DNA of 64,000 nucleotides from Gastrodia elata (lineage: Eukaryota; Streptophyta; Magnoliopsida; Asparagales; Orchidaceae). The stretch covers positions 7,006,001 through 7,070,000 of the forward strand of contig CM028675.1 of assembly GCA_016760335.1 (NCBI GenBank). The letters are read 5' to 3'. The position numbers and the translations under genes were made by a program. Shown here piece by piece: positions 23,001-35,000 of this stretch (positions within the stretch are counted from its first letter, which is position 1; every line of letters starts with the position of its first letter). The notes beneath the pieces are model-generated. The model was not told the origin of the DNA and made no database searches. It saw nothing but the letters and a program-made list of their open reading frames with translations.

Positions 23001-26000
23001 CTCTACTAGTAGCCTCTAGCTTCCTATGCCATCAATATTCAGATGTCAGCCATCAACTTCACAATGAGACTACTGGCTGTACAGTATGTAAACCAGTACA
23101 TCATATCATCATGCATATCTAGTGTGCCTCTATCTCATGTTATCGTCAAGTAGACCCTGTTAACTCAATGGCAAGAACTGATACATTAAATCGTAGCTCC
23201 ATCAACAATAATGCCAAGTAACTAAGATACTGATCTGCCATATCATGACAAATTAAAAGATTACTAAGAATGCTCCCCTTCTCTTTGGCATTTACCATAA
23301 TTAGAGAGATTCGATCAATTTATTTTCAAGGCAATTTCAAAAGAGAGTTATAAAATATAATAAGTTGATCTTAAGTTTTTATAAGAAACTTCTACGGGGA
23401 ACTTCATCCTGGTCCCTTCTGTTCAATCTTGATGAGGTAGACTGTTCACAATTACCGACAATCACAGTGTTGAGGCACAAATCATCACTAATATTGTTGT
23501 TAATGCACAATATCAAAAGTTTGATCAAAGCTTCAAAAAAGGAAGAAGCAATAAAAACTGTTAGGACAGCATTCACACCGGTAAAAGAATGAATAGTCTA
23601 AAGTTTGAGAATCTTACTAGCAACTATAAAGAGAGAAATGGATAAATCAAAAGCATATGGGGCACAATCTAATATTTTATTATATACAAAACAAGTGCAT
23701 GTTATATGTCCTAACATGCTCAAACCAAACTTAGAAAACAAAAGTCAATGCAGAGACTCCCATCATGGTTGCTATCTCACCACCAACCCCTGCCTGCAAG
23801 TTCAGAAGAATAGAAGCTCATTAGGCAAGCCAATCGCAATTGCTTATTGCAAGTTCACAGTTTTTATATTAAGACTGATTAGTTGAGGAGGCAACAAGCA
23901 GAAAGAATTTGAAAAGTAATTACTAAAAACAAGACCATTAAAGAAATAGAACTCTCTCAAGTCAGCTCTTGCAACCATCAATCTTTGCTGAAATAGTTTT
24001 ACTAGATTATTTTCATTGCCTTAAATAATTCAGTCAAGAAAGAAATGCAATCTTTATATCAAATTCCAATGGCCATTAACATAGAAATTAAAGAATCAGG
24101 CTTCATCTGCATTCCATGTGCCCTTGTGTAACGACCCAAAGTCGTTACTTTGCGAATTAGGTCAAATCCCGCCTTGGAAATCAGAATCCCGAGAAATTTT
24201 GAATTAGGGCAAACAAAGATACCTTAGTTAAAAATAATTTTAACGATCAAAGTGCCCTAGTTTGGGAGAAATCCGAATAACGGAAGCTCCCGCTTTATTT
24301 TCTGAATTATTTAAATCCTAAAAATCAAGAACATTGAAATACATGTTTGAATTTATCGTTTTCAGTGTCGTTGTGTTAAGTATATTATTTAAAAGCTGCT
24401 CAAGAGGTTTCATCGAATTATGAGTGATGGTTTTATCATGGTTAATTTTTGAAGTTTTTAAACTCAAAAATTATTATAAAATAAAATATTACTCTGAATC
24501 GAAAATTTTCAGCACGAGGGTGTTCGTAATGTTGTAACACACATCGGCGTCAAGTTTCATTGTATTTGGACGCCAAACGGCGAAAAAATACGATTAATTT
24601 AAGTTTAAGTAAAAAACTTCATTTTTCCTTCTATTCCCCCACCCTTTTCTGCAGGAGAGGCATGCGAAATTCTTCCGCCTCTGGCGGAAGACTTCCTCAT
24701 GCCAGGCGCCTTAATGGCGCCATTAAGGCCCTACACCCCCCTACTCCCCCTCCCTCTTCCTTCCTCTATTAATACCCCCTCCCTTCCCTCCTTCTCCTCC
24801 CCACACAGCCTTTTCTTTCTCTCCCAACTGCCAACAGCTTCAGCTCCTAGCTCCTCCTCAGCCCTCCTCCCTCAGCCTCACAGCAGCAACAGCCTCTCCT
24901 CCTCAGATGCCAGCCCTCCCTCAGCCACACAGCAGCAACAAGTTGCCAGCCCTCCTTCTCCCTCATCCATACAGCAGCAGCAAGCTGCCAGACCTCCTCC
25001 TTCCTCAGCCTCACAGTAATAGCAGACTCTCCTCCTCAGCTGCCAGCCCTCCTCCCTCAGTCTCACAGCAGCAACAGGCTCTCCTTCTCAGCTGTCAGCC
25101 CTCCTCCCTCAGCCACACAGCAGCACCAAGCTGCCAGCCCTCCTCCTCAGCCCCACAGCCAAACAGCTAATTCTTCTCCATTCCAGCCAGCTCCCAGTAG
25201 CTCTCCCAGCCTCCAACAAGCCGCCAGCAAACCCTCTTGTTGCAACCACCTCGGTTAACTGTTCGGACATCCATTGCAACTTCTCTTCGTTCTTTTCCGG
25301 CACTCCTAATCTAAGATAAGAAATGCTTAAGTATGATAATGATAGTAGTATTATCATCTCAATACATCATTCACATTATCATAATGGATAACAGTGAAAA
25401 TGTAATAAAGATAGCTATTATTTCTAATTAATCATTTTATTTCTGTCTATTTTCTTTCATACATTAATAATAACATTATATTACTACATCAAGTGACTTA
25501 AAATTGCGGACTTCTGTCATTATGAAAATGTGAAAGAAAAAGATAGAATAGAAGAGAAGAACGTAAAAATCCTTTAAAATATATAACACAACACTTAAAA
25601 AAAAGGACTAATTTGAAAAAATATCGAAAACCTAAATGCAGATTGAGCGAACTGTCATTCATCTGAACTTAAGGAATAAAGGTACCCAGTATATGACATG
25701 TATTACAGTTTTGCATTTTTATTGCTGCTTTACTTCGGTTAAATTGCTTTGAGCCAAAATTTCATTTGAAGCTTGGTTGGTTGTTCGGAATCAACGTGGT
25801 AACATTCGTAGCTAGTTACTGGAAAAATAACAGCATTCGTGGCTAATTACTGGAAAGAAGACATCATTAATAGCATTTATTGCCAGTTACTGGAAAAATG
25901 ACATCAATAACAACATTTGTGGCTAATTACTAGAAAAATGACATCGGTAATAGCATTCGTGGGTTGTTACTGGAAAAATGACATCAGTAGCAATATTCGT

Positions 26001-29000
26001 GGTGGGTTACTGAAAAAACAATATCAGTAACCTACATCTTTGAGCTAATATCTTTTGCAATAAAATAATTATTTGATTTGCGCTTTTCATTATTACTTTC
26101 CTGCATCTCTTTCACAAATCGCATATCTGCTACTATAAAATATAATATTGTATTGATTACTGTGGCACTTAGAGTACTCTCTAATTACTGGGAATTTCAA
26201 TACTGGTATTGCTTGTTGTACAATATCAGGTCAAGTACTTCTAGAAGAGCTTAAACAAGAACCATAATGCTTAAAATTTTCAACCTGCCAATGGATCTAC
26301 GACGGCGCTGTTTTTTCTTATCTTTTATATTTTTTTTATTTTTCACTTTTGTACGAGTACGATGAAAAAAATCTTGTAATATGAACTTTTGAAATAAATG
26401 AGAAATGTCTTTGATTTTTATGTGTCCTTATTTTTTTCATTACTCAATATGATCATGCGGTAAGTGAACACCCGATGCCTGAACGGTTTCCGCTAAACCG
26501 GCATCGGGACATCACACCTTGGTAATAACATTCTTACTTCCAAAGATACAAATATATGATTTTATTAACCTAATGGCAGCGATTTCAAATTTAGATCGCA
26601 TGGTAAATATCACTGTGATGATACAAAAGACAATTTGATAAGATAATAATTGAAGGTTTGTTAAAGTGTCTTACAAAGTGCATCTCACTTTGCACAATGA
26701 TAGATGGCTCAAGCATTATTTAATAAAATCATAAAAAAATATTACATATGTTTTATTAATAGAAAAAAAGTTTAGATCTCCTATTCTTTGATAAAATAAA
26801 TGTGCCTAACCTTTCCAATATTTTGTCTTATTATTATCACTAAGATATTTCATATAAATTATGATATCATTATTAAAATAAATATAAATAATTTCTATTC
26901 TAAATGTCTTGAGACTAATTTATACAGCTTAGAGGTAGGTTTTTGGATCAAGTTTTGAAGAGATCGAGATAAATCCATTAGCATTTTAAATTTATTACAT
27001 CATCAAATAATCTTTATAAAAAATATATTTGAATTTATTGCCATATACTTTCAAATTTAAAATGAAAATTAAACATGATAAATTAAATCTATATTTACTC
27101 TTTGAACTTAATTTTAAACTAAAAATGCCATAATATAATCTAAAAAATCAAGTTTGAATTTAAACATGCTTGAACGAACTATTCTTTCATGGTTTGATTA
27201 TAATATATATATATATATATAATTTAAAATTAAGTCTAATAAATGCTTTAAAGTATGTTTATATTTTAATAAAATCAAGATTTAATCCTAGCATTTAATC
27301 ATATTTTAGATATCTTTTTAAGAATTCTCAATATATGAATAAAATGCATTTAAATTGTCCTAATTCCTCTTCACTTTTAACAAGTAGCTGCTAACCTTAA
27401 TCATGCTAAGGTTCTTCACTTAGGAGATAAATAATGAAAATTTCGTTATATAGGAAAGTACATTTCTTGTGGACCTTTTTTATATAATGTGACTAAATAA
27501 TTATTCAAGTTTTAAAATATCTCTTTTAACTTTCAAAAGCTAAAATTAACCTCATAAAGCATGTGAAGTGTAATGATATAGACATTTCAACATTCTTGGA
27601 CTACGATGCTGTACACTACCAAGATGCCGGCACACGTTCCCAACACACTATGAACACATATCAGACACATCCATAACATGTCTTGTATTTTTTTTTTAAT
27701 TCAGCACATGTGTTCGACTTATATGGCACACACCTGCAACCAATAACTATTCATAATAGTGTCAAGGACCATCATACAGGTGTCTGCACAGCCATCGCCA
27801 ACCTCCTGGCACACTTCCAAAACCGATCAACCATCGCGCACTGTGTCAACCTGATTTAGCTATCCAACCCCTTCTTCAAACATCCATAAAATGTGCTACA
27901 ATCATTCCTTGCACGTGGTTAAACTTGGAGTACTCCTGATTAAACTCTGCCCAATATCCTAACCACCGCAGCTTCCCTTATCTTGTCATATTTTCCTTGT
28001 ACATGTCTTTCTAAGCCTAAAGTTGGACGATTTGTTCAAATTTATTTCCACGCAAACATAATTGGTGGGCCTTGCGAGAATTCGTCTTACCAATTTCGTT
28101 CAACCACAATGGCCCAAGAGAGAAATTCAAAATTTCCTAAAACTCTTGAGACCAGTATTATTTTGGTCATTTCGACTCTCGGGTGCTCCCATTATGGACA
28201 AAGTGCCTCAACCCTTGCTGGTGTACATTAACAGCCACTAAGGATCTCAATCTATAAGAGAGTCAAGTAGAAGCTTAGTAACTATGCATTGCCCATTTTG
28301 ACCAGGTGAAGGCATGATATGTTAAGGCCTCCGCTCTGATTCAAACCACGAACTTGGATCCTTAGCTCAAGGCCACAGGACAAACACAGGCCAGGTATGA
28401 TGTGTCACTCACTATTCTTTCCACTCTATTATGTCATCTAGCCACCCTCTAACTACCCTGGCTGCACAAAAAGCACTCCAAAGAGTCCACAGAATAAGTC
28501 ATAGTTTCTTGTAAAAACTTACCCGGTTTGAGCATTCGCCAACAACAAGACAGCATTTCGCCATCCCTCCATGGATTAGATAAAGCACGATACTCGAGAA
28601 CAACCAAATATTAATAGTTCATCGCTCCTTCGTCGAGAAGATTGACTCAATGGAGGGCTTCTATATGCTCTCTAGTGTTTAAAAATCCTGGGTGCAACAG
28701 CTCTTCAAAATCCTGAATCTAGAAATATATTGTAGTACTTAAGATTCAGGGGGGCATATGGATCACTTTGAAACAATGGTTTCATTATACAATCTATGCA
28801 ACGTGGCTAAGTGCAAATTGTTTGCAATGACACTCATGGAAATGGCTCAAAGATAACTCACCATGTGACGTTCTACAATTAGAAGATCGTAATTATCAAT
28901 TTTTTTATTTTATAATTAAATAAATCCTAATATTTATTTTTGGGGCCATATGGATCACTTTGAAACAATGGTTTCATTATACAATCTATGCAACGTGGCT

Positions 29001-32000
29001 AAGTGCAAATTGTTCACAATGACACTCATGGAAATGGCTCAAAGATAACTCACCGTGTGACATTCGACAATTAGAAGATCGTAATTATTATTTTTTTTAT
29101 TTTATAATTAAATAAATCCTAATATTTATTTTTGGGGCAAGAAACCCATGTGCCCAAAAGGTGTGCCTTGACGCCCAATGGGGATGCATTCAAGTGTACA
29201 TTGTACATGTTCAAATGCAATGTGCCCGGATATGTCATCTAATGCACTTAGACGCGACTAGATAAGTTCAAGCCAAATTGTATTAAATGAACCGCTCTAA
29301 CCCGTACCAACAGTATTGCACCCAAATGCTTTAGCAAGCGCCCAAAGGCGGCCAGATATCTATAAATAACCCCTTCTCATTTGAGAAAATACCAAATTTT
29401 TTATTTCTATTGTTATGCTGATAGAATCCAGTAGGGGTTCATTGAGAGCTCAAGTCAAGTTGTTGGGAAGTCATGCTAAGCATTTTTCTATGAGCGAAGT
29501 TCGTTATCGACTCATTTGGTCACTTCACATGAGCACATTTAAAACGAAAATTTATTTTATGTAAAAATAATGCCAATCAATGTTATTTTGCATTGTGCTT
29601 TCAATTAAATGATGATTATAGCGCAACTATCGCTTGAAAACTCGTGCAAGCAGAGTTCTGGTTATGTTGCAGTGTTAGTTGGTATTCATCTCATTGATAA
29701 TTACATACTATTGTTGTGTCGAGACAAGTATGTTGAATGAGCTGTATAATTGAATTGGTAAAGTTTTGTTGATAGTGTGGATGGTTTATGTTCATATTAC
29801 GTAGGCATGCTGCACAAAGTTAATTTGATAACATTTTTAATTATTGCATTTGTTGTTACAATCATATTAAAGAAAAATAGTTTGATTTTAATTGGCTAAT
29901 TAGTATTGCTACATATACTAATGTGGTAACTCAATGAAATGTGAAATGAATCAAGGAATAATCCTAAAATCTGATTCTGCATTATATTGATAAATTGGGT
30001 ATAGATTCCCAGAGAGGTAGTTGGTGAAAAAGACCACGTAAATATAGAGTTGTGTGATCTTCTTACATGCACGATGTCGTGTGATCTCCCTACGATATAA
30101 TAAAACAAAAATGAAATAAATTAATAAGATGTTCAGTGATGAATTTGACTAGTGTTGTAAGTATAAAAGATACTAATGCTAAGTGCATTGAGTAATATAA
30201 ATTGCATATAACATTTTAATTTTGGCATTTATTTTCATTATAGTTTGTATTATGGGTTATTAAATGTTGGTTGGTATTGTTTTGGTAACATTTAATAATT
30301 AAATTGGTAGTTAAATTTTACAGTCACGTTATTAATAGTTTCTTTGTAACCTAATCTTTGCTGCTAAATCCCTGATATTTGCTCGCTTTGATGACGGAAA
30401 CTAGCATATGGATGAAATAGGGTTCATTTTGGAATTTTATTTGCTTGTTCTAATTGGTGTTTCATATAAAATTTTCAGGCATGCCGAGGAGTTCGATAGC
30501 TAGTTTGCTGGCTTTGGTTTGCAATGTTTTACCAGAAGGTAAATGTATTTTATTGATATAATGTGTTGTATTTTAAGAATTTTGGATTGTGTTAATTTTG
30601 AAATATTTTATATTTTGGATGTATTAGAATGGCTGTCATTATGAATGTGTTTGAAATATTTTTTATTGTGATTGATATTGAGATTTCATTAGATTAATTA
30701 TTTCTCATTTTTTTTTATCATGATCATCAGCCACCATTGTTTGTATTAGAGTAGGGTTGAGAAATTTGTAAGCAAAATTAATTTTTAACCAATAGATTTG
30801 ATTTTGAGTTTGGTAAATTCTTCTATGCCGGGAGGTGTATTAAAAGTGTTGTTCCTTATTATAGTTTTGAGGTTTTGAGTCTGGTATTCTGTTTCTTTGA
30901 AGGATATGTTCTTTACGTGGGCTTTATGAAGAACATTACTAAAATGTTAATTAAAGCATTGTCGGACGAAGAGTTGATACTAACTCATTCGCCAAGTGTT
31001 CATGTTCATTCTCAACCAAGTCTGGTAGACTTGTTTTTGTAACAGCTTCAGTTGCAGAGCCTAGGAAGTACAGAGTTTCACCAAAGAATAGAAGGGTGCC
31101 TGCAGTGAGGAACTTTCCGCCCAATTGTGGGCCAAAGTCTGATCTTGTGACGGCCCGATGTCGGTTCGGCAGAAATCGTTCTGGCAATTGGGTGACTACT
31201 TACCGCAGGATCATATCGAGCAATTTGAGAGAAAAAGAATACGCATATAAAAGTAAAAGATATTTTTCATTTATCGAAATTTATATTACAAGGTCATTCA
31301 TCGTACAAAACAAAAAAAAAGAAACAAAATAAGCAAAACAGCGTCGTCGTCGATCTATTGAAAATTAGGGTTCTTGTTTAACCTCTTCCAGGAGCACCTG
31401 ACCTGGTATTGTACAGAAAACAATATCGGAATTTGAATTTTCAGTAATTAGAGAATACTCTAAGTACAGCAGTACACAATAACAAACTATTTTATAAAGA
31501 TGCGATTAGCAGAGGTAAGATAGAAATAAAATCCAGGATAAGTAAGACAAACGCGCAAAATAAGCAAGTAATTTCCTGCAACAAGTATTTATCATAAATT
31601 AAAGGTTACCGATGTCATTTTCCAATAACTAACCCCAAATGTTATTGATGTCATTTTTTCAGTAACACCCCGAATGTTATTGATGTCATTTTTCTAATAA
31701 CAACTCTGAATATTGCTAATGTCATTTTTCCAGCAACAACCCCGAATGTTACTGATGTCATTTTCCAGTAACCCTCGAATGAAAAAGATATTGGTTTCTA
31801 ACAACCAACCAAGCATTAATGTTACTGATAAATTCGGCTCAAAGCAAATACGCGAAGCATAGCAGTAATAGAAAAATGCAAGATGTAACGCAAATCATAT
31901 ACTGGGTACCTTTGTTCCTTAAGTTCAGAAGTTCAGAAGTTCAGAAGTTAGAAATATCGGATGAGTGACAGTTCGCTCAATCTGCATTTAAGTCACTGAT

Positions 32001-35000
32001 ATTTCTTTAAATTAGTCTCTTTTAAAAGTGATGCGATATTTCATGATTTTTATTTATTCTTTATTTTGTCATTTTCCTTTATAATGATTTAAGTCCGTAT
32101 TTCATAATAATGTTATTGTATTAAGAGTAACGATAGAAAAGAATACTTAAAATAAAAATAAGTCATTTATAGCATTTTGAATTGTTCCCATTATTAATTA
32201 ATGAGAATGATTAAAATGCAAATGACTAATAACCAAGCATATAAGGTTAGTAAGAAAGCATCCTTTTCAACTTCTCATACCTTAGTTTTTAGGATTGCCG
32301 GAAACAAAGAAAGATTGGAACGGGGTAGCCGGAAGGCTGGCCGAGGTAGCAGCGGCAAGAGGCTGGTTGGCAGCGGCTACTGAGTGGTTTGGCGGCTTGA
32401 TAGCTGGCTGTCGGAGGTTGTCGGAAGCTGTCGGGCTGCCGAAAGCTGCGGGAAGGAGGGAGGCTGGCTAGAGGGAACTGTCAAAGGCTGCCGGAAGGAG
32501 GCTGGAGCTGCTGTGGTAGCTGGGTTGGCTGGCAGGGAGGAGAGAATGGCTGGCTGAGAAGGGAGGGAGCTGGCTGGAGGGGACTGTCATTTGTGAGGAG
32601 GAGAGGGGGAAGGGGGCTCTATTTATAGAGGAGAGGGGCTAGGGGGGTCGGCTGAGAGGGCCGACCAAGCCCTGCGCTCCAAAAACGGCGCAGGCGGACC
32701 CTCTCCTGGCAGGCGGAAGTTCCGCCTGCAGGCTCTATAGCAACACAGAGCCTGCGATTCGCAGGCGGGTCGAGTAGAGGTCGGGCGAACAGGAAAAGAA
32801 AAGGAGAAGAAGAAGGAAAATAAATAAAAAATAAAAAAATAATTAAATTTTTCGCAATTTTCCGTCGTTCGGCGTCTGAATACAACGAAACTTGGCACCG
32901 ATGTGTGTTACGATATGACGAACATCCTCGCGCCAAAAATTTTCGATTCGGAGCAATATTTTATTTTATATTAATTTTTGAGGTTTAAAAACTTCAAAAA
33001 TTATCCACGATAAATCTGGCGCTCATAATTTGATAAAACTTCTCGAGCAGCCTTTAAATAATATACTTAACACAATGACACTGAAAACAATGAATTCGAA
33101 CACGCATTTCAATGTCTTGATTTTTAGAATTTAAATAATTCAGAAAATAAAATGAGAGCTTCCGTTAATCAAATTTTTCTCAAACTATGGCACTTTGATC
33201 TTTAAAATTGTTTCTATCTATTGGTAATTTTGTTTGCCCTAAAGTGAAATTCCCCGAGGTTCTAATGTCAACGTCGAAAATTGACATAATTCGCAAAATA
33301 ACGATTTTGGGTCGTTACAGATCTAGATGAGATGTTTAAGAAAAGGGATATTTAGTGGTTTATAGTAGTTGTTTTTGTTTACATATTGTCATTTTGGGTG
33401 CATTTGGACTAGCGTGAGATAAAAGTTTTTGGTTGTTTGTCAACAATATGGTTCTCTATCCTTATGTATTTAAGTTGAAAACAAAATATCAACTTTATTT
33501 TCTTTCAAAAACTTGAGAATAAATTAAGATGATAAATTTCATTATTTCAAAAGAAACTATTAAAAATAATATTAATAACCTACCACATGATGGGGTAAAT
33601 AGTTAGACTTATATTGATCAAACTAATTTTAATTCCTCAATTCATAAAGTGACATGTACATTCAGTGAGACTGCATCTAGTCCTATGATACAATTTATGA
33701 GTATAATATCTTAGTTTATGGCCTGTCAACCCTTGTCCTCTGATCTTATGCCAAAAGATAATGTGGCAGATAAGAGTTTTAGAAACAATCTTTAGGGTGC
33801 AACATTCAAAATTTGGCGTAGTAGTTTCACAAGAAGAAGCCGAGTGGCTAGAGCAGAACGAGGAGTTGAAGTGTATAAGATGCCCGAAAAATTGAAAAGT
33901 CGTGTTTGCAATTTTTCTTTCTTTGGGCATGCAAAGCATTGGTGGAAATCAGTTTTGGTAAAAGCATTCTTTGGGAGAGCATAAGAAGATAACAAATTGT
34001 AACGACCCAAAGTCGTTACTTTGCAAATTAGGTCAAAACCCACCTTAGAAATCTGGATCCCGGGGATTTTCAAATTAGGAAAAACAAAAATACCATAGGT
34101 AAAATTTATTTTAAAGATCAAAGTGCCCTAGTTTGAAAGAAATTCGAATAACAGAAGCTCTCGTTTTATTTCCTGAGTTATTTAAATTCTAAAAATCTTG
34201 AACATTGAAATACGTGCCCGAATTTATCATTTTCAGTGTCGTTAAGATCAGTATATTATTTAAAGGATGCTCGAGAAATTTCATCAAATTATGAGCGCCG
34301 GTTTGATTGTGATTAATTTTTGAAGATTTTAAACTCAAAAATTAATATAAAATAAAATATTATTCCGAAATCAAAAAATTTCGGCACGAGGGTGTTCTTA
34401 ATATCATAACACAACTCAGTGTCAAGTTTCATTATATTTGGACGCCAAAAAAAAAAATGCGATTGATTTAAGTCTAAATAGTTTTAAGAAATTCTCTTTT
34501 AACTTTTTCTCTATTCCTTCTCCTCCCCTTTTTCTTACGATAAGTTCCAAAATTGGCAATAACTTCTACCAAAGCATGTTGCCTTTATGGCCTTTAGCCC
34601 CATAATAGTACTATATGCACCATTATCTCTTATCCCTTATCCCATCCCTCTTTCTCTATTAAAACCCTCTCCCCTCCCTCCTCCTTCTCCCCACACAGCA
34701 GCCCTCCTTCTCCTCTCCAAACAGCAGCCCTTCCTCCCTTTTCTCCACACACAGCAGCCCTCTTTCTCCTCTCCAAACAGCAGCCCTTCCTCCCTCTTTT
34801 CCCCACACAGCAGCCCTCCTTCTCCTCTCCAAACAGCAGCCCTTCCTCCCTATTCTCCCCACACAGCAGCCCTCCTTCTCCTCTCCAAACAGCAGCCCTT
34901 CCTCCCTCTTTTCCCCACACAGCAGCCCTCATTCTCCTCTCCAAACAGCAGCCCTTCCTCCCTCTTCTCCCCACACAGCAGCCCTCCTTCTCCTCTCCAA

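Larger units (their letters stand above)
30960..33350 (+). pseudogene. SUVH-like histone H3K9 methyltransferase gene fragment, interrupted by a solo LTR
   Basis: A plus-strand frame at about 30957-31145 reads GRLVFVTASVAEPRKYRVS and KNRRVPAVRNFPPNCGPK. The pattern R-R-x-V-x-A-V-R-(D/N)-F-P-P-x-C-G occurs near the N-terminus of plant SUVH5/6-type proteins. The frame runs into the LTR insertion at GATCT (31141-31145). Past the second GATCT copy (33320-33324) it continues for nine codons, DEMFKKRDI, to a stop at about 33352. The SRA, pre-SET and SET domains are absent, so this is a gene scrap, perhaps captured or duplicated. It lies antisense inside NHX intron 2. The family call rests on one motif. 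Confidence 0.4.

Noticed and set aside
33637..34121. Minus ORFs of 100-109 codons
   Set aside because: Antisense of the gypsy gag relic and LTR start.
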